From: Chloroflexota bacterium
GTDB lineage: Bacteria; Chloroflexota; Dehalococcoidia; Dehalococcoidales; JAHJRU01
Reading direction: 5' to 3'
Assembly: GCA_018830745.1 (NCBI GenBank)
Contig: JAHJRU010000152.1
Location: 1-9,428 of the forward strand
DNA length: 9,428 nucleotides
Position numbers and translations under genes: made by a program. Positions 1 to 6,690 of this stretch are shown here, piece after piece. The notes beneath the pieces are model-generated. The model did no database searches, was not told the origin of the DNA, and was given only the letters and a program-made list of their open reading frames with translations. Every line of letters begins with the position of its first letter. Positions within the stretch are counted from its first letter, which is position 1.

Positions 1-1502
1 GCATCCCTGATAAACACGTAAGGAAGGAGATTACTTGGGGCCAATTTGACCAAAGAGCCAACGCCGTAGCCAATGCCCTGATAGAAAAGGGGATTAAAAA
101 AGGAGATAAGGTTTTACACCTGATGACCAATTCCATTAATTGGCTGCTAGCCTATTTGGGCGTTCTCCGAACCGGGGCATGGGTAGTTCCACTTAACTAT
201 AGATTTACTGGTAAGGACATTAAGTATTGTGCTGACGTATCCGAGGCGAGTCTTCTAATTTTTGGAGAAGAATTTGTTGACAGAGTGGAAGACATACGAT
301 TAGAGTTGCCCCTGGTAAAGAATTACATCTTCGCCGGCAAGGAATCGCCGGACTATGCCGAGGAGTTCGAAAGTATACTGGATAGGGCATCATTGAAATT
401 ACCCGAAGTAGCTATAAGGAATGAGGACGAGTGCGGCCTCTACTTTACGTCAGGCACTACAGGAGTTCCCAAACCTATTCTGCTGACCCACAATAACCTG
501 GAATCCGCAGCTATAACCAACTGCGTCAATGAGAGTAAAGGACATAAGGATAACTTCGTCTTTCTCTCACCTTTGTACCATACTGGCTCAATAATACGCT
601 GGTTCGGTAATCTCACTGTGGGTGGCCGAGCTACAATCTTGATTGGCACAAGCCCTAAATACATATTTGAAACTATGTCTGAAGAAAAAGGCACCACCCT
701 GATGTTGATGGTTCCCTGGGCACAGGATATCCTGATGGCACTGGACAGAGGAGAACTGAAAGTAGAGGATTATGATTTGAGCCATTGGCGCCTCATGACT
801 TTAGGAGCCCAGCCTGTCCCCGCCAGCCTGGTCAAGCGCTGGAGACAGTACTTCCCCAGTATGGATTATGATACCGGCTACGGGCTGACCGAAGCCAGTG
901 GAACAGGGTGTATTCATCTGGGCGTGGAAAACTACCGGAAAGCGGGAGCAATCGGCAAGCCAGGTTTTAACTGGGAAGCGCGCATTGTAGATACGGATGA
1001 TAATGATGTTTCTCCAGGAGAAGTGGGTGAACTGGTGGTCAGGGGTAATGGAGTTATGAAGGCGTATTATAATAATCCGGATGAGACAGCAGTGGCTCTC
1101 AAAGGAGGCTGGCTGCACACTGGCGACTTAGCCAAGGTTGACGATGAAGGCTTCATCTATCTCGTTGACAGAAAAAAGGACGTGATTATCACTGGGGGGG
1201 AAAACATATTTCCGGTTGAGGTTGAAAACGTGCTCAGTAGCCATCCTAAAATCTACGATGTAGCTTTGATTGGGCTCCCCGATGAAAGGCTTGGGGAGAT
1301 AGCCGCGGCGATAATAGATGCTAAAGAAGGAGAAACACTGACTGAGAGCGAAATCCACCAATTTTGTGAAAAGAATCTACCTCGATATAAACGCCCACGG
1401 CGCATTATTTTCGACAGGGTGCTACGGGGACCCACCGGAAAGATAGAAAAGCCTAAGCTGAGGGAGAGGTATGGTGGTATGGAGGGAGTCTTTAAGGTTT
1501 GA
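1..1502 (+). CDS. AMP-forming acyl/aryl-CoA ligase, 5' partial
   Basis: The gene is open from the left edge: the frame reads from base 3 with no stop, and the 40 codons before the first ATG (123) encode typical family sequence (ITWGQFDQRANAVANAL). The real start therefore lies outside the window and 123 is internal. Of 499 visible residues, the adenylate-forming motifs appear in order: P-loop FTSGTTGVPK (about 148-157), YGLTEASG (293-300), TGD (373-375), the RKKDVIITGGENIFP hinge (about 390-404) and catalytic Lys in GPTGKIEKPK (about 480). The family activates a carboxylate with ATP to an acyl-AMP and passes it to CoA. All core residues are present, so it should be active. Only about 15-40 N-terminal residues are missing, judging from usual family length. 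The substrate cannot be read. The decarboxylase gene 93 nt downstream suggests an aromatic or related acid, which is inference. Confidence 0.93.
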   Translation, partial: IPDKHVRKEITWGQFDQRANAVANALIEKGIKKGDKVLHLMTNSINWLLAYLGVLRTGAWVVPLNYRFTGKDIKYCADVSEASLLIFGEEFVDRVEDIRLELPLVKNYIFAGKESPDYAEEFESILDRASLKLPEVAIRNEDECGLYFTSGTTGVPKPILLTHNNLESAAITNCVNESKGHKDNFVFLSPLYHTGSIIRWFGNLTVGGRATILIGTSPKYIFETMSEEKGTTLMLMVPWAQDILMALDRGELKVEDYDLSHWRLMTLGAQPVPASLVKRWRQYFPSMDYDTGYGLTEASGTGCIHLGVENYRKAGAIGKPGFNWEARIVDTDDNDVSPGEVGELVVRGNGVMKAYYNNPDETAVALKGGWLHTGDLAKVDDEGFIYLVDRKKDVIITGGENIFPVEVENVLSSHPKIYDVALIGLPDERLGEIAAAIIDAKEGETLTESEIHQFCEKNLPRYKRPRRIIFDRVLRGPTGKIEKPKLRERYGGMEGVFKV

Positions 1503-1523
1503 GGTCAGTGTCAGTTTTGGCTT

Positions 1524-1552
1524 CATCTAAAAGATGTCTGAGACAGGCAGAC
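1524..1552. repeat. Two small overlapping inverted repeats in the ligase-ubiD spacer
   Basis: CATCT (1524-1528) pairs with AGATG (1532-1536) across AAA. GTCTG (1536-1540) pairs with CAGAC (1548-1552) across seven bases. Each stem is only 5 bp and neither is followed by a T-run, so this is not a convincing terminator. It could be a processing or operator site, or chance. Confidence 0.25.
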
Positions 1553-1585
1553 TGTATAAAACATATTTAGAACTGGAATAATTTT

Positions 1586-1590
1586 GGAGG
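1586..1590 (+). promoter_or_regulatory. Ribosome binding site fixing the ubiD-family start at 1596
   Basis: GGAGG lies 5 nt before the ATG at 1596. An in-frame TTG at 1584 would put this Shine-Dalgarno inside the coding region, so the ATG is the better start and the protein is 488 residues rather than 492. Confidence 0.8.
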
Positions 1591-1595
1591 TAAGA

Positions 1596-3062
1596 ATGGC
1601 TTATAAGAATCTCAGAGAATGGATAGGTAGGCTTGAATCAGAGGGTGAATTAAGTCGGGTGAAGACTGAAGTAGACTGGGATGAAGAAATTGGGGCCATA
1701 ACCAGGAAAGTCTATTGTAAACGTGGCCCCGCACTCCTGTTTGAAAACATCAAAGACCATAAAGACACTATTTCAACAAAGTTGTTTACCGGTGGCCTTC
1801 AGACCATAAGCCGCTTGGCTATGATGCTGGGTATGCCCAAAGAAGCCCATATTAAAGATGTAACGGAGAGGGTTCGACAGTGCTTTAAAAATCCGATGGA
1901 TGTTAAACAGGTTAAAACTGGTCCGGTAAAAGAAAACGTAATTACCGGTGCAGATGTAGACCTTTACCAGTTTCCAGTCCCCAAGTGGCACTATCTGGAT
2001 GGCGGGAGGTATATAAACACCTTCTGCGGAGTTGTTACCAAAGACCCGGAGACCGGGATAACCAATGTAGGACTGTATCGAGGTATGATCCTGTCTAAGA
2101 ATAAGATAGGGGTTCTTTTAGTTCCGGGGCAGGGATGGGGCATACATTATTTGAAATACCAGGAGTTGAAAAAACCCATGCCGGTAGCCATCGTGTACGG
2201 ATACGATGATGCCCTGGTTTTTAGTGCCGCCGCTTCCCTGCCCAGAGACCTTGATGAGTACAGGGTTACTGGAGCTCTCCGTGGGGAACCCGTAGAACTG
2301 GTAAAATGTGAAACGGTAGACTTGGAGGTGCCAGCTGAAGCTGAAATTGTAGTTGAGGGTTACATCTCACCAAACCCAGATGATTGGGAGATGGAAGGAC
2401 CTTTTGGTGAGTATACCGGTTACTACGGAGAAAGCGCTAAAAGGCCTGTAATCGAGGTTTCCTGTATCACTCACAGAAATGAGCCCATATTCCGGGGCAC
2501 ACTGGAAGGGATGGACCACAACAATCCCAATGAAGACAGCTCCATACTGGTTGTCAGCCTGTCAGCCATAGCCAAAAATATTCTGGAGTCTCAGGGAGTA
2601 CCCGGTGTTCTCGAGGTTAGCGCTGTTCCCATCACTTTCGTTAAAATAAAAAAGCTCTTCAGGGGGCACGCCAAGCAGGTAGCCGCGGCATTGTGGGGGT
2701 CCTCAGCAGCCCAATACCTTTTCAAATTTGTCATTGTTGTTGAGGAGGATACTAATATATGGAATAGAAGGGCCGTAGAGGGCGCCCTGTCTTACCGGGT
2801 AAACGCGGCTGAGGATGATATCGTCTTCTTCCCTGGCACTTTCGGTTCTGTGCTGGACCCGAGCACCAGAATAAAAGACCGGGATGAGATGAGATTCGGA
2901 ACCGGCAAATGGACTCGCATTCTAATTGACGCAACCAGGAACTGGGACTACGAAAAGGTTCCGGAGTGGGGGGGGCAAGTTTATCCTCCTTCCGCTACTG
3001 CGCTTTCTGAAGAACAGGAAGAGCTGGTAAATAGAAGGTGGCGAGAATATGGGATAGATTAG
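1596..3062 (+). CDS. UbiD-family prenyl-FMN-dependent decarboxylase/carboxylase
   Basis: The 488-residue protein has full UbiD length (E. coli UbiD is 497) and is UbiD-like throughout: N-terminal LREWIGRLESEGEL, GPALLFENIK, TNVGLYR (156-162), SLPRDLDEYRVTGALRGEP (214-232), EGPFGEYTGYY (267-277), HRNEPIF, GHAKQV and KFVIVVEEDTNIWN. By comparison with Fdc1/UbiD as I remember them, Asn157 and Glu221 are metal/prFMN-phosphate ligands and Arg162-Glu267-Glu272 form the catalytic Arg-Glu-Glu set. The third metal ligand, a His in Fdc1 (His191), is not at the matching place: the segment reads VPGQGWGIHY (176-185), with Gln/Gly there and His184 a few residues on. The family catalyses reversible non-oxidative (de)carboxylation of aromatic or conjugated acids, some as CoA esters, in the cytoplasm. 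It needs prenyl-FMN from UbiX, which is not in view. It follows a CoA ligase by 93 nt, so a CoA-activated or ligase-fed aromatic substrate is plausible. A ubiquinone role is unlikely. Confidence 0.9.
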   Translation: MAYKNLREWIGRLESEGELSRVKTEVDWDEEIGAITRKVYCKRGPALLFENIKDHKDTISTKLFTGGLQTISRLAMMLGMPKEAHIKDVTERVRQCFKNPMDVKQVKTGPVKENVITGADVDLYQFPVPKWHYLDGGRYINTFCGVVTKDPETGITNVGLYRGMILSKNKIGVLLVPGQGWGIHYLKYQELKKPMPVAIVYGYDDALVFSAAASLPRDLDEYRVTGALRGEPVELVKCETVDLEVPAEAEIVVEGYISPNPDDWEMEGPFGEYTGYYGESAKRPVIEVSCITHRNEPIFRGTLEGMDHNNPNEDSSILVVSLSAIAKNILESQGVPGVLEVSAVPITFVKIKKLFRGHAKQVAAALWGSSAAQYLFKFVIVVEEDTNIWNRRAVEGALSYRVNAAEDDIVFFPGTFGSVLDPSTRIKDRDEMRFGTGKWTRILIDATRNWDYEKVPEWGGQVYPPSATALSEEQEELVNRRWREYGID

Positions 3063-3242
3063 TCTGCCGTGTGTGTCGTTGCCGACAAATCAAGCTGATA
3101 GGAAAAGGAACTCATATTTCTTATCTTCGCTACCTGCACGCCTATTCTCAGCCTGCTCGTGTTCACGATTACTAGCATTAGATTTCACTCTGACCTCACC
3201 TGTCCTGATTATGCTTTGAATTCCCCAAGGAATAGAATGCCA
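3063..3242. other. Non-coding stretch downstream of the ubiD-family gene
   Basis: I see no gene, RNA gene or clear terminator here. Two weak hairpins occur: TGTCG-TTGC-CGACA (3074-3087) and ATTCC-CCAA-GGAAT (3220-3233). Neither has a following T-run. The sequence could be decayed DNA, but no family is recognisable. Confidence 0.5.
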
Positions 3243-3254
3243 ATTGTTGACAAT
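3243..3254. promoter_or_regulatory. Palindrome ATTGT-TG-ACAAT overlapping the -35 box
   Basis: The two 5-bp arms are perfectly complementary around a 2-nt centre, and the right arm overlaps TTGACA of the promoter. The TTGTnnACAA layout resembles sites bound by some GntR-family regulators, which often control acid catabolism. A repressor here would block the polymerase. The -35 hexamer supplies part of the symmetry by itself, and no regulator gene is in view. Confidence 0.4.
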
Positions 3255-3275
3255 CAATGATGCTATAGATATAAT
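3247..3275 (+). promoter_or_regulatory. Consensus sigma-70 type promoter for the TRAP operon
   Basis: TTGACA (3247-3252) and TATAAT (3270-3275) are both exact consensus hexamers separated by exactly 17 nt, the optimal spacing. Transcription would start near 3282 and leave a 5' leader of about 170 nt before dctP. There is no extended -10 TG. It is the only strong promoter I can see in the window, and it suggests that the TRAP genes, and perhaps those after them, form a transcript separate from the ubiD side. Confidence 0.75.
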
Positions 3276-3316
3276 CGACGGATATCATTTGTGAAAAATG
3301 TATATTAGCATGACAC

Positions 3317-3350
3317 AATTACACCTCCAAACGCAGCGAAGGGCGTAATT
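3317..3350 (+). promoter_or_regulatory. Possible leader hairpin with an anti-Shine-Dalgarno segment
   Basis: AATTAC (3317-3322) pairs with GTAATT (3345-3350), and after one mismatch CCT can pair with GGG (one G-U), closing a hairpin in the dctP leader. CCTCC (3324-3328) inside it is also complementary to GGAGG of the strong Shine-Dalgarno at 3368-3373, so two alternative folds can be drawn. I do not recognise a known riboswitch class. Confidence 0.25.
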
Positions 3351-3367
3351 AGATAATTCGATTAAAA

Positions 3368-3384
3368 AGGAGGCAGAAATGTGA
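3368..3384 (+). promoter_or_regulatory. Strong Shine-Dalgarno feeding a start-stop ATGTGA
   Basis: AGGAGG (3368-3373) is the best ribosome binding site in the leader, yet dctP starts about 80 nt later with its own weaker site, AAGGAG (3436-3441, 9 nt before its ATG). Five nt after AGGAGG comes ATG directly followed by TGA (3379-3384). A GTG overlapping it at 3381 opens a 16-codon frame. The site is visible; its use is inferred. Confidence 0.4.
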
Positions 3385-3431
3385 GAGTTAATCCATATTT
3401 ATATTTGCGCTTATGCGGCAACTGGAATTAA
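3381..3431 (+). CDS. Possible 16-residue leader peptide upstream of dctP
   Basis: A GTG start 7 nt after AGGAGG opens a frame encoding MRVNPYLYLRLCGNWN and ending in TAA at 3429-3431, just before the dctP Shine-Dalgarno. It has no run of one amino acid of the kind seen in amino-acid attenuators. Translation here could keep the dctP ribosome binding site open or couple to dctP. It could also be chance, since short open frames are common. The only support is the strong ribosome binding site and the position. Confidence 0.25.
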   Translation: MRVNPYLYLRLCGNWN

Positions 3432-3450
3432 ATTCAAGGAGCGATTAAAA

Positions 3451-4572
3451 ATGTTAAAAAGGACTATTTCCACAGTATTACTTCTAGTATTGAGTCTTGT
3501 TATTATCTTTGTGTGGGCTTGTGCTTCACCAGCCCCAGCGCCAGCGCCGGCTCCCGCCCCCAAACCAGCCCCAGCACCGGCACCAAAACCCGCTCCAGCA
3601 CCAGCCCCGGCACCAAAGCCCGCCCCTGAAAAAGTATTTGAAATAAAGTATCACTTTTTCAGTTCAACGAAGCACCACCTTAACGTGAATGTAGCCGAGC
3701 CATTTATAGAGATGGTTAATAGCGAGGGTAATGGAAGAATTAAGGTCACCAACTACCCCGGCGCAGTGCTGGCTAAATTCACTGCCCTGTATGATGCTAT
3801 CGTTAAAGGGGTCGTTGATATAGGCATGGTTGTGCCGCGATATACCGTGGAAAACTTCCCTCTTACCGGTGTATTAGAGCTGCCATTTACCGTGCCGAAT
3901 GCTCCTGTCGCAGCCTCCATGTTAAGAGGCCCCCTGTGGGAACAGTATCTGTCCAAGGAGTATAAGGATGTCAAGGTTCTGGCTATGTCCCGGTCGTCAG
4001 GATACCAGATAATGACCGCTAAGAAGCCAATCCGCACCCTGGAAGACCTAAAAGGAGTGAAGATAAGGGCTGCCGGCGGTGCCGATGTTTCCCTGTTTGA
4101 AGCTTTGGGTGGTACACCGGTAAAGCTGGACTCCACGGAGCAGTATGAAGGCTTACAGAGGGGGACCATAGATGGTACATTCTTCCCCTATGCCAGCATC
4201 CCGGCTTACAAACTGCAAGAGGTAGTTAAATATATTACGGAAACCAATACCGGCGGGACTGTATTTGCCATCGTAATGAACAAGAAAGTATGGGAAAGCC
4301 TTCCCCGCGACCTCCAGCTTGTTATTGAATATGCCAGCAAAAACTCAGCAGACCAGTTTGCCTGGTCATACCGCAATGCAGATATCACCTCAAAAAAATT
4401 GGCCCAGGACGCGGGAATAGAGATAATAATCCCCTCATCTGCTGAAATGGCAAAAATCAGGGTGGCCACCAAGGGGCTTATTGATGCCTGGATTAAAGAA
4501 AGGGGACCTCAGGGGCAGGAGGTTTACGACTTCATGCTGGCCCAGCCTGAAATGTATGGTCTCGGCAAATAA
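3451..4572 (+). CDS. dctP: TRAP transporter solute-binding lipoprotein (DctP family)
   Basis: This is the extracytoplasmic receptor of a TRAP transporter, which captures an organic acid and delivers it to the DctQM permease encoded next. Residues 1-23 form a lipoprotein signal peptide (KR, then a hydrophobic stretch) ending in lipobox VWAC with Cys24. Residues 26-60 are almost only Pro, Ala and Lys, a flexible tether. The mature DctP fold follows: FEIKYHFFSSTKHH, a typical LEDLKGVKIRAAGG (197-210) whose Arg206 is the expected carboxylate-binding Arg, STEQYEGLQRGTIDG (228-242), and VMNKKVWESLP (275-285). After removing leader and tether, the length is normal. A lipid anchor plus a long tether suggests a single-membrane cell, where the receptor must be held at the surface. 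Ligand specificity within carboxylates is not readable. Confidence 0.93.
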   Translation: MLKRTISTVLLLVLSLVIIFVWACASPAPAPAPAPAPKPAPAPAPKPAPAPAPAPKPAPEKVFEIKYHFFSSTKHHLNVNVAEPFIEMVNSEGNGRIKVTNYPGAVLAKFTALYDAIVKGVVDIGMVVPRYTVENFPLTGVLELPFTVPNAPVAASMLRGPLWEQYLSKEYKDVKVLAMSRSSGYQIMTAKKPIRTLEDLKGVKIRAAGGADVSLFEALGGTPVKLDSTEQYEGLQRGTIDGTFFPYASIPAYKLQEVVKYITETNTGGTVFAIVMNKKVWESLPRDLQLVIEYASKNSADQFAWSYRNADITSKKLAQDAGIEIIIPSSAEMAKIRVATKGLIDAWIKERGPQGQEVYDFMLAQPEMYGLGK

Positions 4573-4601
4573 CACTAAAATACTACTCTGAAACTGCTGG
4601 A

Positions 4602-4606
4602 AAGGA
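4602..4606 (+). promoter_or_regulatory. Ribosome binding site supporting the TTG start of dctQ
   Basis: AAGGA sits 6 nt before TTG at 4613. No better ATG or GTG occurs between this site and the first membrane helix, so the TTG start is favoured. Confidence 0.6.
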
Positions 4607-4612
4607 AACGTC

Positions 4613-5122
4613 TTGCGCAGACTGGAAGCAACCTGGCACTGGATAATTGAAGTAATTACCTGGGTAAGCCGCGCGTCGGTTGGGCTAATGGTGGTGCTTA
4701 TAACTGTCGAGGTAATACTACGCAAATTTTTTACCTTTTCCATTGTTGGCACAGTTGAGATTGTAGCTGCCCTGATGGTAATAACCGTATTCCTGGCCTG
4801 GGCATACACTGACTCTTACAACGGACACGTAAGAGTGGAATTCCTGGTGCAGCGCCTGGGACGTAAGACCCAGTCTGCGCTGTCAGCCATTAGCACTTTA
4901 GTGATGCTTGGCATCTTCTCCATCATCATCTGGCAGACAATGGTGTATGCCATGGACGCCTTTGAGGTCGGTTTGCGTTACGATACGGCTCGGCTGCCCG
5001 TCTTCCCCGTCAGGCTGGCAATACCGGTAGGCGTTTTTTTCTTCTGTTTGCAGCTTTTAAAGAAATTGATATCCAGCATAGCCGGGCTACTTCCCATCCA
5101 AAATCAGGTAACTGATAACTGA
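4613..5122 (+). CDS. dctQ: TRAP transporter small permease subunit (DctQ family)
   Basis: The 169-residue protein has four hydrophobic segments (about 14-36, 45-66, 88-111 and 131-153), the usual DctQ size and topology. Family features include VEVILRKFF (32-40) at the end of helix 1, GTVEIVAALMV in helix 2, and GHVRVEFLVQRLG (71-83) in the loop before helix 3. DctQ pairs with DctM in the membrane and is needed for TRAP uptake, which is normally driven by a sodium gradient. The gene starts with TTG 40 nt after dctP stops and is followed by dctM, so the three genes are almost surely co-transcribed. Confidence 0.9.
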   Translation: MRRLEATWHWIIEVITWVSRASVGLMVVLITVEVILRKFFTFSIVGTVEIVAALMVITVFLAWAYTDSYNGHVRVEFLVQRLGRKTQSALSAISTLVMLGIFSIIIWQTMVYAMDAFEVGLRYDTARLPVFPVRLAIPVGVFFFCLQLLKKLISSIAGLLPIQNQVTDN

Positions 5123-5136
5123 GGGAAGCAGCCTGG

Positions 5137-5148
5137 CTATAGCTATAG
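5137..5148. repeat. Perfect 12-bp palindrome in the dctQ-dctM spacer
   Basis: CTATAGCTATAG is its own reverse complement and also a direct repeat of CTATAG. It lies 15 nt after the dctQ stop. It could be a processing or binding site, but a short AT-rich palindrome can arise by chance. Confidence 0.25.
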
Positions 5149-5186
5149 ATTAAGGGGTCTGTGTCTCAAATTTTAGTAAATCGAGC

Positions 5187-5192
5187 AGGGGG
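5187..5192 (+). promoter_or_regulatory. Ribosome binding site supporting the TTG start of dctM
   Basis: AGGGGG lies 6 nt before TTG at 5199, and an in-frame TAG immediately precedes the TTG. The next candidate, ATG at 5223, has no comparable site and would remove the usual MSP-like N-terminus. Confidence 0.6.
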
Positions 5193-5198
5193 TAATAG

Positions 5199-6512
5199 TT
5201 GAGTCCTGCTGCCGCGGGTGTCATGGGAATCGTGATGTTGCTGGTGCTCCTGGCTATGGGGATGCCGGTAGGGGCAGTTATGGCACTTGTCGGCTTTGTT
5301 GGAACTATCTACATAATAGGGCTGGATGGGGCACTGGGCATTATGGGTATCATACCCTACGATGCCATGTGGAGCTATGTCCTGAGCTGTACCCCGATGT
5401 TCATCCTGATGGGGGCTATTATTCTTCACTCGGGTATAGCCAAATTTATATACGCCGCCGCCCACAAGTGGCTAGGACATTTACCCGGGGGACTGGGCAT
5501 GGCCACGGTTGCCGCCTGCGGCATGTTTGCCGCTGTCTCCGGTTCCAGCCTGGCAGCGGCGGCTACTATGGGAAGTGTCGCCTTGCCCGAGATGGACCGG
5601 TATAACTATAAAAAGTCATTCTCCACCGGAATTGTGGCCGCCGGGGGAACCATAGGCATCATGATTCCCCCGAGTATTATTTTCATTATCTATGCCATAC
5701 TGACCGAGGAATCAATTGGCGCGCTGTTTATGGCCGGTCTCATACCCGGCATACTTGAAGTTATACTCTACATAGGGGTGATAGCCTTAATTATGAAGTT
5801 CAAGCCCCATTATGCCACCAGGGCTGAACGAGTTCCTTTCCGCGATATGATTACCACAATACCGAGTTTATGGCCTGTTTTTCTGCTGTTCGTTATCGTG
5901 CTGGGTGGAATATACTTCGGCTTTTTTACCCCTACGGAGGCCGGGGCTATTGGTGCCGCTGGTGCCCTAATCATCAGCGTAGCCAGTCGCTGGTTCAGTC
6001 CACAAAAGATGCTATCCGCCCTTTCCGACACCGTCAAGACAACGGGCATGATTTTCTTCATTGTTGTTGGAGCCATGATGTATAGCTATTTTCTGGCGGT
6101 AACCCAGCTTCCCTTTGCTATAGCTGAATATGCGGCGGCATCCACCTTGCCACCATATGCAGTGCTGGTGATTGTTCTCTTTATCTACCTGATTCTGGGC
6201 TGTTTCCTGGATGCCCTGGCTATGCTGATGCTCACCGTGCCTATTTTCACACCCGTTCTATTCGCTCTGGGTTTTCATCCCATATGGACTGGCGTTATTA
6301 TCGTTCGCGTGATAGAGATTGCTCTCATCACACCGCCATTGGGGATGAATGTCTACGTGCTGAAGGGGGTGGCCAAGGATGTGCCAATGGAGCAGATATT
6401 CTTGGGCGTTATGCCTTTCGTAGTTGGCGATTTGATATTATTAGCCATCCTGGTAGCCTTCCCTCAAATCAGCCTGTTTCTGCCCAGCCTGATGTACAAT
6501 ATTGGTCAATAG
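5199..6512 (+). CDS. dctM: TRAP transporter large permease subunit (DctM family)
   Basis: The 437-residue protein is strongly hydrophobic with about twelve membrane segments, the normal size for the translocating subunit of a TRAP system. Family signatures in order: GMPVGAVMALVGF (21-33), TPMFILMGAIILHSGIA (65-81), LPGGLGMATVAACGMFAAVS (95-114) followed by GSSLAAAATMGSVALPEM (115-132), AGGTIGIMIPPSIIFIIY (148-165), FMAGLIPGILE, FFTPTEAGAIGAAGA (242-256), and ITPPLGMNVYVLKG near the C-terminus with a final FPQISLFLP. The SGSS and PPS segments belong to regions that form the ion and substrate path in this family. The start is TTG with the N-terminus MSPAAAG. It follows dctQ by 76 nt. After it come 178 nt (6513-6690) with no convincing terminator, so read-through into the second ligase is possible. 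Confidence 0.93.
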   Translation: MSPAAAGVMGIVMLLVLLAMGMPVGAVMALVGFVGTIYIIGLDGALGIMGIIPYDAMWSYVLSCTPMFILMGAIILHSGIAKFIYAAAHKWLGHLPGGLGMATVAACGMFAAVSGSSLAAAATMGSVALPEMDRYNYKKSFSTGIVAAGGTIGIMIPPSIIFIIYAILTEESIGALFMAGLIPGILEVILYIGVIALIMKFKPHYATRAERVPFRDMITTIPSLWPVFLLFVIVLGGIYFGFFTPTEAGAIGAAGALIISVASRWFSPQKMLSALSDTVKTTGMIFFIVVGAMMYSYFLAVTQLPFAIAEYAAASTLPPYAVLVIVLFIYLILGCFLDALAMLMLTVPIFTPVLFALGFHPIWTGVIIVRVIEIALITPPLGMNVYVLKGVAKDVPMEQIFLGVMPFVVGDLILLAILVAFPQISLFLPSLMYNIGQ

Positions 6513-6690
6513 CCTGTATCTGCGGTAAAGTGACTCACCAGCCGGGTTATTTTGAGAACGCCCAATGATAACTCTCCATAACTAGAAGGGGCAGCGTCTT
6601 GCTTGAGCCAAGCTTTGAGAGTAATATACAGTCATCCTCATTTGGATATCATGGAGGCACCATAATACAAGCAAAGAGAGCTTTATTGAC

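Noticed and set aside
123..125. ATG at 123 as the start of the first ligase
   Set aside because: The frame is open to base 3 and the upstream codons encode conserved family sequence, so this ATG is internal.
1584..1586. TTG at 1584 as the start of the UbiD-family gene
   Set aside because: It overlaps the Shine-Dalgarno that serves ATG 1596 and has no good ribosome site of its own.
3074..3087. TGTCG-TTGC-CGACA hairpin after the ubiD-family gene as a terminator
   Set aside because: A short stem followed by AAATCAAG, with no U-tract.
3526..3630. Tandem DNA repeat or CRISPR-like array in early dctP
   Set aside because: The repetition is codon-level (Ala-Pro with Lys) in a protein tether. There are no regular direct repeats with unique spacers.
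3753..4169. Open frame on the minus strand inside dctP
   Set aside because: It is opposite conserved DctP sequence and has no domain or ribosome site. It is a shadow frame.
6601..6613. GCTTG-AGC-CAAGC hairpin after dctM as a terminator
   Set aside because: The stem is 5 bp and is not followed by a T-run.
6599..6627. TTGCTT-17 nt-TAATAT as a promoter for the second ligase
   Set aside because: Only about 3 of 6 and 4 of 6 consensus matches; such matches are common by chance.
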